This document shows positions 24,928-33,738 of a stretch of DNA of 52,698 nucleotides, one piece after another. The DNA is taken from contig JAFYYP010000027.1 of the NCBI GenBank assembly GCA_017557505.1, forward strand, positions 1 through 52,698, read 5' to 3'. The notes under the pieces are model-generated. The model was not told where the DNA came from and searched no databases. It saw only the letters and a program-made list of their open reading frames with translations. A program made the translations under genes and the position numbers. The stretch comes from Bacillota bacterium. GTDB taxonomy: Bacteria; Bacillota; Clostridia; Peptostreptococcales; Anaerovoracaceae. Numbering within the stretch: the stretch's first letter is position 1; each line of letters starts with the position of its first letter.

Positions 24928-25164
24928 ATGCGCGAAAAGAAGCTCAGACTCATCATCACGTTCCATACGACGACCGCCGCCATGGCTTTCGAAAGCTATT
25001 GTCTGGCGGCAGGCCTTCCCGGACGCCTGATCCCCGTCCCCACGCAGATCACGGCGGGCTGCGGCATGGCCTGGATGGCGGACCCCGCGGACCGGGACGT
25101 ACTGGAAGAAGCAATCAAAAAGGACGCCCTCAACGTGGACGCCCTGTATGAAGTCGTGCATTAA
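24928..25164 (+). CDS. DUF3343 small putative Se/S carrier protein
   Basis: A 78-residue protein with the DUF3343 pattern: a beta strand, FHTTTAAMAFESYCLAAGLP, then GRLIPVPTQITAGCGMAW. The family is often encoded with yedF and has been proposed to carry selenium or sulfur on the AGCG cysteine. It starts two bases after the activase stop, and its own stop overlaps the stop of the convergent U32 gene. Confidence 0.8.
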   Translation: MREKKLRLIITFHTTTAAMAFESYCLAAGLPGRLIPVPTQITAGCGMAWMADPADRDVLEEAIKKDALNVDALYEVVH

Positions 25165-26363
25165 AGCTTTTTTCTTAGAATATCTCCGGCTTGTATGCCG
25201 TCCGGCGTGTTTATCGTCAGGATGCGCATCGGAGTCGCGGAGCGGTCCAGAGGTTTTCCGTCTTCATCTGTGATCGAGGAGACCGTATAGGGAACGCCGG
25301 TACATCCCGGACTTAAAAATTCAAGAGTGTCACCGACTGCAAACGGATTGCGCGTTTCGATACGCAGCTGTCCGTTTTTGCTTACTTCTAAAGCGGTCGC
25401 GACGAACAGCCAGTCGCGGACGTAGCCCTTCGTGTCCGGGACGAGCTGTTCCGGGTCACCGAAGTAGAAGCCCGTGCAGAACGGGCGGTGGCTGACCGTA
25501 TCCAGCTCTTTTTTCAGCGTTTCGATAGGCGCGGACCCGTCGATCGCCATGCGGTAGGCGTTGACGACGGTCGCGGTGTAGAAAGGCGTACGCATACGGC
25601 CTTCGATCTTGAACGAGCAGATGCCGGCTTCCTCGAATTCCTTTAAGTGCTCGATGCAGCACAGTTCTTTGGAACTCAGGATGGCGGAGCCGCGCTCATC
25701 CTCTTCGATCTTGAAGTATTCGCCGGGACGCTTTTCTTCCATCAGGTAGTAGTTCCAGCGGCATGTCTGGGCGCATTCGCCGCGGTTGCCCGAACGGCCC
25801 GCCAGATAAGCGGACAGCAGGCAACGTCCGGAGTAGCTCATGCACATGGCGCCGTGCACGAAAGCCTCTAATTCCAGGCCTTCCGGGGTATTGGCACGGA
25901 TGTCTCTGATCTGGTCCAGGCTGAGTTCGCGGGCCAGCACGATGCGTTTGACCCCCAGATCGTAATACACCTTCGCGGTCTTCCCGTTCATGCAGTTCGC
26001 CTGCGTGGAAACGTGGATGTCCAGGTCCGGCGCGCTCTCACGGATCTGCGCGATGGCGCCGAGGTCGGAAACGATGACGGCGTCCGTGCCGATGCTTTTC
26101 AGGAACTGCGCGTATTCGCCGATCGGCGCGATCTCATCCGGATAGGCGAAACAGTTGACGGTAACGTACAGTTTTTTGCCTGCTGCATGGATCTCGCGGG
26201 CGGCAAGTTCCAGGTTCTCGCGGGTAAAGCCGACTTTCTCCGCACGCATCTGCATGAACGGTCCGCCGCAGTATACGGCGTCCGCTCCGTAGCGCAGCGC
26301 AGCTCTCACGCATTCCATATCGCCGGCAGGCGCCAGCAGTTCGGGTCTTCTTTTATCGGTCAT
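25161..26363 (-). CDS. U32 family protein, probable tRNA hydroxylase (TrhP-like)
   Basis: A 400-residue U32 'peptidase' protein. PELLAPAGDMECVRAAL, the U32 signature region (EAFVHGAMCMSYSGRC), SGNRGECAQTCRW and SFKIEGRMRTPFYT are all present, with the four cysteines expected to hold an Fe-S cluster. A C-terminal beta barrel (RNPFAVGDTLEFLSPG) matches TrhP/YegQ. In E. coli and B. subtilis these proteins make 5-hydroxyuridine at tRNA position 34 rather than acting as peptidases. I used the ATG at 26361-26363; a start 12 codons earlier lies in the promoter. Confidence 0.85.
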   Translation of the reverse strand: MTDKRRPELLAPAGDMECVRAALRYGADAVYCGGPFMQMRAEKVGFTRENLELAAREIHAAGKKLYVTVNCFAYPDEIAPIGEYAQFLKSIGTDAVIVSDLGAIAQIRESAPDLDIHVSTQANCMNGKTAKVYYDLGVKRIVLARELSLDQIRDIRANTPEGLELEAFVHGAMCMSYSGRCLLSAYLAGRSGNRGECAQTCRWNYYLMEEKRPGEYFKIEEDERGSAILSSKELCCIEHLKEFEEAGICSFKIEGRMRTPFYTATVVNAYRMAIDGSAPIETLKKELDTVSHRPFCTGFYFGDPEQLVPDTKGYVRDWLFVATALEVSKNGQLRIETRNPFAVGDTLEFLSPGCTGVPYTVSSITDEDGKPLDRSATPMRILTINTPDGIQAGDILRKKL

Positions 26364-26394
26364 GGTAAAACTCTTTTCTTTGATCAGTCGCACC

Positions 26395-26425
26395 ATTGTA
26401 TCATAATTCGAAGCTGTGGTACAAT
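26395..26425. promoter_or_regulatory. Back-to-back extended -10 promoters of the two U32 genes
   Basis: On the minus strand TGATACAAT runs from 26403 to 26395 and on the plus strand TGGTACAAT lies at 26417-26425. Both have TGN plus TACAAT and they face apart, with only about 13 bases between them. Both U32 genes are therefore probably expressed together. Confidence 0.5.
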
Positions 26426-26459
26426 ATCGTGTTGGGGTATGTCCCGGCGGGGTTTTGTT

Positions 26460-28520
26460 ATGTCCGAAACGATGCGTAGAAAACCGGAGATCCTCGCTCC
26501 CGTGGGAGGGGCGGAACAGCTGAAAGCGGCCGTGCGCTGCGGGTGCGACGCGGTGTATTTCGGTCTGCCCGATTTCAACGCCAGACGCAATGCGGACAAC
26601 TTTGCGGGAGATGGACTGGAGGACACCATCCGCTACTGCCACGATTCAGGGGTCAAAGTCTACGTGACCGTCAACACGCTCGTAAAGGACGACGAGCTGG
26701 AGGCGGTGCACAGGACCGTGGATACGGCAGCCCGGAGCGGGGCGGACGCCATTATCGTGCAGGATCTGGCGGTCGCATCTTATGCGAAGCGTTGCTGGCC
26801 GGATCTTACGATGCTCGCTTCGACGCAGATGGCGGTCTGCAATGCGGAAGGCGTCCGGAAGCTGCAGGAATACGGCTTTTCGAGGGTCGTTCTGGCCCGC
26901 GAGCTGACCCTGCAGGAGATCCGCGACATCATCGCGGAGACCGGGGCGGACTGCGAGGTGTTCGTCCACGGCGCGCACTGCATGAGCGTTTCGGGAAACT
27001 GCTACATGTCTTCGATGTTCGGCGGCAGGTCAGGCAACCGGGGCCTCTGTGCGCAGCCCTGCCGGCTGGACTGGAAGATCCGCGGCAGAGATCACGCGCT
27101 TTCGCTGAAGGACATGTGCTATATCCCTCACATACAGGAGCTGGCGGAAGCAGGCGTGCGTTCCCTGAAGATCGAGGGACGGATGAAGCGCCCGGAATAC
27201 GTGGCGGCAGCTGTGACCGCCTGCAGACAGGCTCTCGATGGCGGAGAACATGACCTGGAGACCCTGCGCAGCGTATTTTCGCGCAGCGGCTTTACCGACG
27301 GTTATCTGACGGGCAGGCGGACCGTCGACATGTTCGGCTACCGCACAAAAGAGGACGTGACCGCAGCAGAGAATGTCCTTGACGACTTAGCCGCCATGTA
27401 CAAAGAAGCGCCGGACGTTAAGGTCCCGGTACGTTTCTATTTCCAGGCTCTGCAGGGAAGACCGGCCCGGCTCGTCGCTTCGAGCGGCGACGAAAAGGCG
27501 TTCGTCGACGGCCCGGAACCTGCGCTCGCTCTGAAGGTGGCACTGGATGAAGAGCAGGTCGCGAAAAGCCTGTACAAAACGGGCGACACGCGCTTTAAAG
27601 TCTGGAAGATCGACTGTTCGATCGATCCGGGACTGTTCCTGCCGGCCTCTTCGCTGAACGCGATGCGACGCGAAGCGCTGGAGATCCTGGACAGGGAACG
27701 GAACCGTTTCTACGTGCGCGAAAAGCAGAACGTTCCGCAGTCCAAACTGCCGGTTTACCGTTCGGCGGAAGAACCGCAGCTGCGCCTGCGCTTCGAGAAT
27801 GCGCAGCAGATCCCGGATGTGCCGGAAGAGGCAGTCGTCATCCTTCCTGTCAGGGAGATCACGAGCCATCCGGAACTGACAGATCGATTCGGCAGCAGAC
27901 TGTGGGCGGAACTGCCGCCGCTCGTGTACGGGTCAGCGGCGAGAGACGCGTTGAAGCGAGACCTTCAGAGTATGCCCGGCGTCGTGCAGAACGCGGTGTG
28001 CAGCAATATCGGAAGCGTACAGCTGGCGCAGGAATGCGGCCTGTACGTCCACGGCGGGTTCGAGCTGAACGTCCTGAATTCGGAGGCGGCCGAAGAGTAC
28101 AGGAAGATGGGCCTGGACGACGTGACGATCTCTCCGGAACTCGCATTTTCCAAGATGCGGCAGATGAAGGGCGACCTGCTCAGAGGCGTCATCCTCTATG
28201 GCTATCTGCCTCTGATGAAATGCCGCGCATGCCCCGGTAAGACGGAGAGGGGCTGCGGCAGCTGTACGGGTCACGCGATCCTGACCGACCGCACCGGCAC
28301 GGACTTTCCGCTGATCTGCCGCGATAAGAACTACTCCGAGATCCTGAACAGCGTACCCGTTTACGTGTGCGACCGTTCCGTCCCGAAACTCGATTTCGAA
28401 GAGCTGTATTTTACGGTCGAAAATGCAGCGGAATGCCGGCACGTCCTGGATCTTTACGAAGAGAAAGCGCCGGCGGATTTTCCGCGCACGGCGGGACTGT
28501 ATTTCAGAGAACTTCTGTAA
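26460..28520 (+). CDS. Large U32 family protein, probable rRNA hydroxylase (RlhA-like)
   Basis: A 686-residue U32 protein with an added C-terminal half. The N-terminal U32 domain has KPEILAPVGGAEQLKAAV, VFVHGAHCMSVSGNCYMSS, SGNRGLCAQPCRLDW and SLKIEGRMKRPEYV. The second half (about 330-686) is a DUF3656-like region with further cysteines (CRACPGKTERGCGSC). Length and layout resemble E. coli RlhA, which makes 5-hydroxycytidine in 23S rRNA. The start is uncertain: ATGs at 26439 and 26472 are also possible. It is divergent from the smaller U32 gene and followed after three bases by an L,D-transpeptidase gene. Confidence 0.85.
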   Translation: MSETMRRKPEILAPVGGAEQLKAAVRCGCDAVYFGLPDFNARRNADNFAGDGLEDTIRYCHDSGVKVYVTVNTLVKDDELEAVHRTVDTAARSGADAIIVQDLAVASYAKRCWPDLTMLASTQMAVCNAEGVRKLQEYGFSRVVLARELTLQEIRDIIAETGADCEVFVHGAHCMSVSGNCYMSSMFGGRSGNRGLCAQPCRLDWKIRGRDHALSLKDMCYIPHIQELAEAGVRSLKIEGRMKRPEYVAAAVTACRQALDGGEHDLETLRSVFSRSGFTDGYLTGRRTVDMFGYRTKEDVTAAENVLDDLAAMYKEAPDVKVPVRFYFQALQGRPARLVASSGDEKAFVDGPEPALALKVALDEEQVAKSLYKTGDTRFKVWKIDCSIDPGLFLPASSLNAMRREALEILDRERNRFYVREKQNVPQSKLPVYRSAEEPQLRLRFENAQQIPDVPEEAVVILPVREITSHPELTDRFGSRLWAELPPLVYGSAARDALKRDLQSMPGVVQNAVCSNIGSVQLAQECGLYVHGGFELNVLNSEAAEEYRKMGLDDVTISPELAFSKMRQMKGDLLRGVILYGYLPLMKCRACPGKTERGCGSCTGHAILTDRTGTDFPLICRDKNYSEILNSVPVYVCDRSVPKLDFEELYFTVENAAECRHVLDLYEEKAPADFPRTAGLYFRELL

Positions 28521-28523
28521 CAG

Positions 28524-29912
28524 ATGAGCAAGAAGATCACCGCGATCGTCCTGATCCTCGCGCTGCTATGTGCAGGTGGGCTTTTCGCGAAAACCGAATA
28601 CGATAAATGGCATGCGGCGCAGCCGTATCCTTTGGGATCTCAGGTCCTGTCGGATCTTGCCAAGACGTTTCCGGAGGCTTTTCTTCAGACGGACCTGCTG
28701 GGCCATGACGACCCGGAAACGGGCGATTACACGCTTCAGGTCTTCAGCACTTCGAACGATCCGGCTGGCGAGATCGTGCTGGGCGTAAAAGGATACAACC
28801 TCCTGAAACTGCCGCTGTACGAAGTGAAGGCTGTGCGCGGACTGGTCTCGACGGAAGTGACCGGCGCGAAAGGTTCTTCGTTCACCGTCGACGGGAGAGG
28901 CTATGACTATGCGCAGACTCCTTCGGAAACACCGCTGTTCGACGGGCTGACTTCCTCTGTGGTTGGCGGATTATTCAGCGACCTGCAGATCGTTCCGGCG
29001 GAAGGGTACCAGATGGTCAAACCGCAGGAAGGGTGCATTTTCCTGACGGTTCCCGCTGCGGAAGACGAAGCTGGGGAGATCCGCCGCACCGCTTCGAAGG
29101 AGACGGTCCTCGGTTTCGACGCAAAGAAAGAATCCGTCACGGCGCTTCAGATGACGGATCCGCTGTTCCTTTCGGAAGACGAAGCCGTTGTTTACGTCCG
29201 CAGTACGCATGGTGCGTCGGACGATGAACAGGAGAAAAGCGACGTCTGTTGCTGCATGAAGCGCGGAAGCGGCGGCGTCTGGACCGTTTCGGATCAGACG
29301 AAAGGGCAGGCTTCCCTGATGGGATACACGGACGAGGCGGTCTATGAGATCCCTGCGCCGGTGCTTCCACCGGAGGGCAGAGCGCTGAGCCATCCGTACT
29401 ACGTCATGGTCAACCGGCAGATGAACACGGTCACCGTCTACACGAAGGATGAAGAAGGCAAGTTTACCGTGCCGTACAAGGCAATGATCTGCTCCACAGG
29501 CAGGGCGGGTCACGAGACCCCGACGGGCAACTTTGCAGTCATGAGCTTCAAGGCGGCATGGTGCTACATGATCGACGGCAGTTACGGCCAGTACGCGACC
29601 GGTTTCCTGGAAGGCGGCTACCTGTTCCATTCCATCTGCTACACGGCGAAGGACAAGGCGTCCATGATGGCGGATGAATACAACATGCTCGGCGGCTTTG
29701 CGTCCGCGGGCTGCGTGCGGCTGCAGACGGCAGACGCCAAGTGGATCTTCGACAACTGCGAGGTCGGCACAGGGGTCACCGTGTATGACGGACCGGACGC
29801 CGGCCCCCTTGGAAAACCGGAAAAAGCGGTGCCGGAGATCACGGAAGAAAACAACAACGGGTGGGACCCGACCGACCCCGACCCGGATAACCCCTGGTAT
29901 CGCGGAAATTGA
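28524..29912 (+). CDS. L,D-transpeptidase (YkuD domain), membrane-anchored or secreted
   Basis: A 462-residue protein. A signal or anchor sequence (ITAIVLILALLCAGGLFA) is at residues 5-22. A long N-terminal part of unknown fold spans about 30-290, and the YkuD catalytic domain lies at about 295-430. H369 (LFHSICY) and C397 (GFASAGCVRLQ) are the catalytic residues. These enzymes make 3-3 crosslinks in peptidoglycan outside the membrane. The end is Asp/Pro/Asn-rich. It is three bases behind the large U32 gene. Confidence 0.9.
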   Translation: MSKKITAIVLILALLCAGGLFAKTEYDKWHAAQPYPLGSQVLSDLAKTFPEAFLQTDLLGHDDPETGDYTLQVFSTSNDPAGEIVLGVKGYNLLKLPLYEVKAVRGLVSTEVTGAKGSSFTVDGRGYDYAQTPSETPLFDGLTSSVVGGLFSDLQIVPAEGYQMVKPQEGCIFLTVPAAEDEAGEIRRTASKETVLGFDAKKESVTALQMTDPLFLSEDEAVVYVRSTHGASDDEQEKSDVCCCMKRGSGGVWTVSDQTKGQASLMGYTDEAVYEIPAPVLPPEGRALSHPYYVMVNRQMNTVTVYTKDEEGKFTVPYKAMICSTGRAGHETPTGNFAVMSFKAAWCYMIDGSYGQYATGFLEGGYLFHSICYTAKDKASMMADEYNMLGGFASAGCVRLQTADAKWIFDNCEVGTGVTVYDGPDAGPLGKPEKAVPEITEENNNGWDPTDPDPDNPWYRGN

Positions 29913-29942
29913 TTGTATAAAATCGCCGCGGTAGGTTATAAT
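29913..29942 (+). promoter_or_regulatory. Promoter of the NYN-rnhB-M20-ldcA-PBP operon
   Basis: TTGTAT (29913-29918), an 18-base spacer and TATAAT (29937-29942) begin directly after the transpeptidase stop, 28 bases before the NYN gene. Confidence 0.65.
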
Positions 29943-29970
29943 GTTATGATACACGAAACAAGGATCCCAT

Positions 29971-30942
29971 ATGGAAAGGAATCATTCCCCTATGACTACA
30001 GATAAACGGTTCGCGGTCCTCATCGACGCGGACAACGTCTCTGACCGGTACATCAAGACCATCCTGGACGAGATGGCCGGCGAAGGCGTCGTAACCTATA
30101 AACGAATCTACGGTGACTGGACGAAGCCGTCACTCGCGCCATGGAAGAAAGTGCTGCTGGAATATTCGGTGACCCCGATCCAGCAATACAGTTACACGAC
30201 GGGCAAGAATGCGACCGACTCGGCCATGATCATCGATGCGATGGACATCCTGTATTCCGGAAACGTCGACGGATTCTGCCTCGTCACGAGCGACAGCGAC
30301 TTTACGAGACTGGCCAGCCGTCTGAGAGAATCCGGCATGCTGGTCGTCGGCATGGGCGAGAAGAAGACCCCGAAGGCCTTCACGACCGCCTGCAACAAGT
30401 TCAAGTATCTGGACATCCTGTCCGGCAGCAAGACGGCCTCAAAGAGCAAAGCTGAAAAGGCAGCGGCGAAGGCTGAAAAGGAAAAGGCCGCAAAGGCAGA
30501 AAAAGAGAAGGCCGAAAAGGCTGCGGCAGCGAAAGCTGCGGAAAAAGAAAAAGCCGGCAAGGAGAAGGCTGCGAAGACCAGCAAGATCAAGTCGGTCAAG
30601 GTGCTTTCCAAGATCAAGGAAGAACCTCCTCTGGACATCCACGAGGAACTTCCGGAAGAGCTCGAAGAAGAGACCATCACTCCGCTCGACGAGATCAAGG
30701 CCTCGCTCATCGACATCCTGCGCGAGGATTCCGACGAAGACGGCTGGGTCTCCACGTCCGATCTGGGCAACAAGCTCCTGAAGCGCTACTCCGACTTCGA
30801 CGTGCGCAACTACGGCTATTCCAAGCTGACGCCGTTCCTGAAGTCCTTGAAGGGCTTCGAGATGAAGTCGGTGCGCAACGAAAATTCGTCCGTCAAGCAG
30901 GTCTACCTGAGAGAAGAGCAGGAAAGCGACTACAGAGGATAG
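29971..30942 (+). CDS. NYN-domain ribonuclease-like protein with C-terminal OST-HTH/LOTUS domain
   Basis: A 323-residue protein in three parts. Residues about 12-150 are a NYN (LabA-like PIN) nuclease domain with acidic clusters in VLIDADNVS, DSAMIIDAMDILY and VTSDSDFTRLAS. Residues about 155-215 are an Ala/Lys/Glu-rich linker (KAEKEKAAKAEKEK type), likely a long helix. Residues about 235-315 form an OST-HTH/LOTUS RNA-binding domain (WVSTSDLGNKLLKR and on). Such proteins are thought to act on RNA. The ATG at 29971 has AAGGA in front; the ATG at 29992 is an alternative closer to the conserved core. It precedes rnhB by nine bases. Confidence 0.88.
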   Translation: MERNHSPMTTDKRFAVLIDADNVSDRYIKTILDEMAGEGVVTYKRIYGDWTKPSLAPWKKVLLEYSVTPIQQYSYTTGKNATDSAMIIDAMDILYSGNVDGFCLVTSDSDFTRLASRLRESGMLVVGMGEKKTPKAFTTACNKFKYLDILSGSKTASKSKAEKAAAKAEKEKAAKAEKEKAEKAAAAKAAEKEKAGKEKAAKTSKIKSVKVLSKIKEEPPLDIHEELPEELEEETITPLDEIKASLIDILREDSDEDGWVSTSDLGNKLLKRYSDFDVRNYGYSKLTPFLKSLKGFEMKSVRNENSSVKQVYLREEQESDYRG

Positions 30943-30951
30943 CGTGACTCC

Positions 30952-31593
30952 ATGACAAAGGCCGAAAGACAACAGATGCTGGCGGAACGCCTGCAGATGA
31001 TGCTGCGCCACGAGAAGCGCCTCTGGGAATCCGGACGGCAGCTGATCGCGGGCGTGGACGAAGTCGGCCGCGGACCCCTTGCAGGGCCGGTCGTGGCTGC
31101 GGCGGTCATCCTGCCGCACGATTTCGACGTGCTGGGCATCGACGATTCCAAGAAGCTTTCCCCGAAGAAACGCGAAGAGCTGTATGAAGTCATCAAGGAG
31201 AAGGCATTGGCCTGGTCGATCGGCTGGGTAGGGCCGGAACGGATCGATGAGATCAACATCCTCGAAGCGACAAAGGAGGCCATGACGCTGGCGGTGCAGG
31301 GCCTGACACTGACGCCCGACCACGTGCTGATCGACGGCAATTTTACGGTACGTGCGCTCGCGCTGCCGCAGACGGCCATCGTCAAGGGCGACGCAAATTC
31401 GACGTCCATCGCGGCGGCTTCCATCCTGGCGAAGGTCACGAGGGACCGCTATATGGTAGAGATGGACGGGGTCTATCCGGGCTACGCGTTCGCGAGCAAC
31501 AAGGGCTACGGTACGGCGGCTCATTACGATGGCCTGAAGAAGCTGGGCCCGACGCCCATCCACAGAAGGACTTTCATAGAGGATTATCTGTGA
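30952..31593 (+). CDS. rnhB: Ribonuclease HII
   Basis: A 213-residue RNase HII that cuts RNA in RNA-DNA hybrids and at single ribonucleotides in DNA. The catalytic acids are in AGVDEVGRGPLAGPV; DDSKKLSPKKR, DGNF and the NSTSIAAASILAKVTRDR block are conserved. Length is normal. The stop overlaps the next gene's GTG start in GTGA. Confidence 0.96.
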   Translation: MTKAERQQMLAERLQMMLRHEKRLWESGRQLIAGVDEVGRGPLAGPVVAAAVILPHDFDVLGIDDSKKLSPKKREELYEVIKEKALAWSIGWVGPERIDEINILEATKEAMTLAVQGLTLTPDHVLIDGNFTVRALALPQTAIVKGDANSTSIAAASILAKVTRDRYMVEMDGVYPGYAFASNKGYGTAAHYDGLKKLGPTPIHRRTFIEDYL

Positions 31594-32780
31594 AATACGA
31601 AGAGAGAAAAGCTGTTTTCGAAGCAGCTTTGGCAAAATACGAACCAGCCTGCCGCGAACTGGCGGTCTGGCTGGGCGACCATCCCGAACTCTCCCGGCAG
31701 GAAAAGGAGAGCAGCGCGCGCATCACGGCGCTGCTGGAATCCGAAGGGTTTGCGGTCGAACGGGACCTTGCGGATCTGCCGTATTCGTTCCGGGCAGTCA
31801 AATTGCCCGGCGGGAAGCATCTGAAGCATAAGATGGCCATCCTGACGGAATACGACGCGCTGCCCGGCTTCGGCCCGGACGGCGGTCCCGGCCATGCCTG
31901 CGGCCACAACCTGTCCTGCGCGTTCAGCGTGCTGGCAGGGCTCGCGTTAAGCGGGCTGCAGGAAGACCTGGACACGGAGATCCACGTCGTCGGCACGCCC
32001 CGCGAGGAAGTGATCGAAGGCAAAGTGATGCTGGAGAAAGCAGGCATCTGGAATGCCTACGACTTCGCCATGATGGTGCACGTCGATGCGGACAACATGA
32101 CGTCGCCCATCGCGCTGGCGACGTCCCAGCTGACGGTGGTCTATCAGGGAAAGGCTTCCCACGCGTCCGGCGCTCCCTGGCTGGGTCAGAACGCGCTGAA
32201 CGGCGCAAGGCTGACGCTCGACGCGATCGACATGCTGCGCCAGCACATGAAGCCCGGCTGCCAGGTGCACGGGGCTCTTGTGGAGGGCGGCGTCGTGGTC
32301 AACATCATCCCGGACCGGGCGAAGCTCAATCTGCAGGCGAGGGCATATACCTACAACGACGTGCTCGAGCTGCAGGAACGCATCTTCCGCTGTATCGAAG
32401 GCGCCGCCATGGCGACAGAAACGAAAGCGGATATCACCGTGCTGCACGAGCCGATCAAGGATCTGAAGTTCAACGCTTCCGCGGACCGCATGGCTGCGGA
32501 GAGCTTCGCGGAATGCGGTCTGGAACTCACGCCGAGGCGCATCTTCGCCTCGACGGACGCCGGCAACGTCAGTTACGTCTGTCCGGCGCTGCAGCCCACG
32601 CTGAAGATCGCACCGGCAGGCACCGGCCTTCACACTCCCGCGATGGAGCAGTGTGCGCGGTCGGAAGAGGGCCTCAGCCATATTGCGGACGGCGCCCGCA
32701 TCCTGGGCTATACCGCGATGAAAGTCTTCGACAGCGAAGAGAGCCTATCCGCAGTCCGGACGGACTTTGAACAGGAGTAA
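31590..32780 (+). CDS. M20 family amidohydrolase (AbgB/PM20D2-like), GTG start
   Basis: A 396-residue zinc hydrolase: ILTEYDALPG, HACGHNLSCA, the catalytic glutamate region GTPREEV, and SHASGAPWLGQNALNGA in the lid domain. The order and spacing resemble AbgB and PM20D2, which split aminobenzoyl-glutamate or dipeptide-like amides. Translation starts at GTG in the rnhB stop (GTGA), since no later ATG keeps the N-terminal helix. It is followed after six bases by an LD-carboxypeptidase, so wall-peptide recycling is one possible role. Confidence 0.88.
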   Translation: MKYEERKAVFEAALAKYEPACRELAVWLGDHPELSRQEKESSARITALLESEGFAVERDLADLPYSFRAVKLPGGKHLKHKMAILTEYDALPGFGPDGGPGHACGHNLSCAFSVLAGLALSGLQEDLDTEIHVVGTPREEVIEGKVMLEKAGIWNAYDFAMMVHVDADNMTSPIALATSQLTVVYQGKASHASGAPWLGQNALNGARLTLDAIDMLRQHMKPGCQVHGALVEGGVVVNIIPDRAKLNLQARAYTYNDVLELQERIFRCIEGAAMATETKADITVLHEPIKDLKFNASADRMAAESFAECGLELTPRRIFASTDAGNVSYVCPALQPTLKIAPAGTGLHTPAMEQCARSEEGLSHIADGARILGYTAMKVFDSEESLSAVRTDFEQE

Positions 32781-32786
32781 AAACCT

Positions 32787-33722
32787 ATGATCAAACCGAA
32801 AAAACTGCAGCCCGGTGATACCATCGCCATCGTCTCTCCGTCCAGTCCCACGAAGGACTCCACGGCTGTTCCAAGAGGAAAGGCTTTCCTGGAAAGTCTC
32901 GGCTACAACGTCATCCTCGGCAAACACGTGGATGAGTGGAGAGGCAACTACATCGCAGCTTCAGAAGAGGCAAGATCGGAAGACCTGAACGAACTGTTCG
33001 CCCGCAAGGACGTGAATATGATCCTGTGCGCGCGCGGCGGTTATGGGGCTCTGCAGATCGTCGACAAGATCGATTATGAGAACATCAAGGAGAACCCGAA
33101 GCTGTTCTGCGGCTATTCGGATATCACGTCGCTGCATCTGGCGATGAATAGATTCGCGGGGCTCGTCACGATCCACGGCGAAGTGCTGACCGCGCTGAAC
33201 GCGGGGGTCACGCCCTACACGAAAGACCACTGGCTGCGCTGCATGACCACGACGGAAGAATGCCGCGAGATCACGGTCGCGGACCCGGCCAAGTTTCTGA
33301 CCACTGTCGCGCCGGGGAAGGCGGAAGGCGAAGTGCTGGGCGGCAATCTCAGCCTGCTCGCAGCGAGCTGCGGCACGTTCTATCAGCCGGACTTCAAGGG
33401 AAAGATCCTGTTCTTTGAGGAATTGAACGAGGAACCGTACGCGGTCGACCGCTATCTGGCGCAGATGCGCAACTGCGGCATGTTCGAAGGACTGAAAGGC
33501 GTCGTCATCGGGGAATGCGAGGCCTGCACGGATCATTCCGGGTATTATCCGGACGTGGTCGATACATTCAGATATTACTTTGCGGATCTGGGCGTCCCGT
33601 GCCTGTACGGGCTGCCGCTGGGTCACACGAAGGACCAGGCGGCGCTGCCGCTGGGCGTAAAAGTCCGGCTGGATGCGGATGAAAAGACGTTTGCGATCCT
33701 GGAAAGTGGAGTAACGGATTAG
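32787..33722 (+). CDS. ldcA: Muramoyltetrapeptide LD-carboxypeptidase (S66)
   Basis: A 311-residue S66 serine peptidase that removes the last D-alanine from wall tetrapeptides during recycling. The N-terminal IAIVSPSSPTKD, the nucleophile serine in CGYSDITSLH, the glutamate in FFEELNEEPYAVDR and the histidine in LPLGHTKDQAALPLG are all in place. No signal peptide, so it is cytosolic. It precedes the class A PBP gene by 16 bases. Confidence 0.93.
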   Translation: MIKPKKLQPGDTIAIVSPSSPTKDSTAVPRGKAFLESLGYNVILGKHVDEWRGNYIAASEEARSEDLNELFARKDVNMILCARGGYGALQIVDKIDYENIKENPKLFCGYSDITSLHLAMNRFAGLVTIHGEVLTALNAGVTPYTKDHWLRCMTTTEECREITVADPAKFLTTVAPGKAEGEVLGGNLSLLAASCGTFYQPDFKGKILFFEELNEEPYAVDRYLAQMRNCGMFEGLKGVVIGECEACTDHSGYYPDVVDTFRYYFADLGVPCLYGLPLGHTKDQAALPLGVKVRLDADEKTFAILESGVTD

Positions 33723-33738
33723 AGTTTTAACAGAGTAA

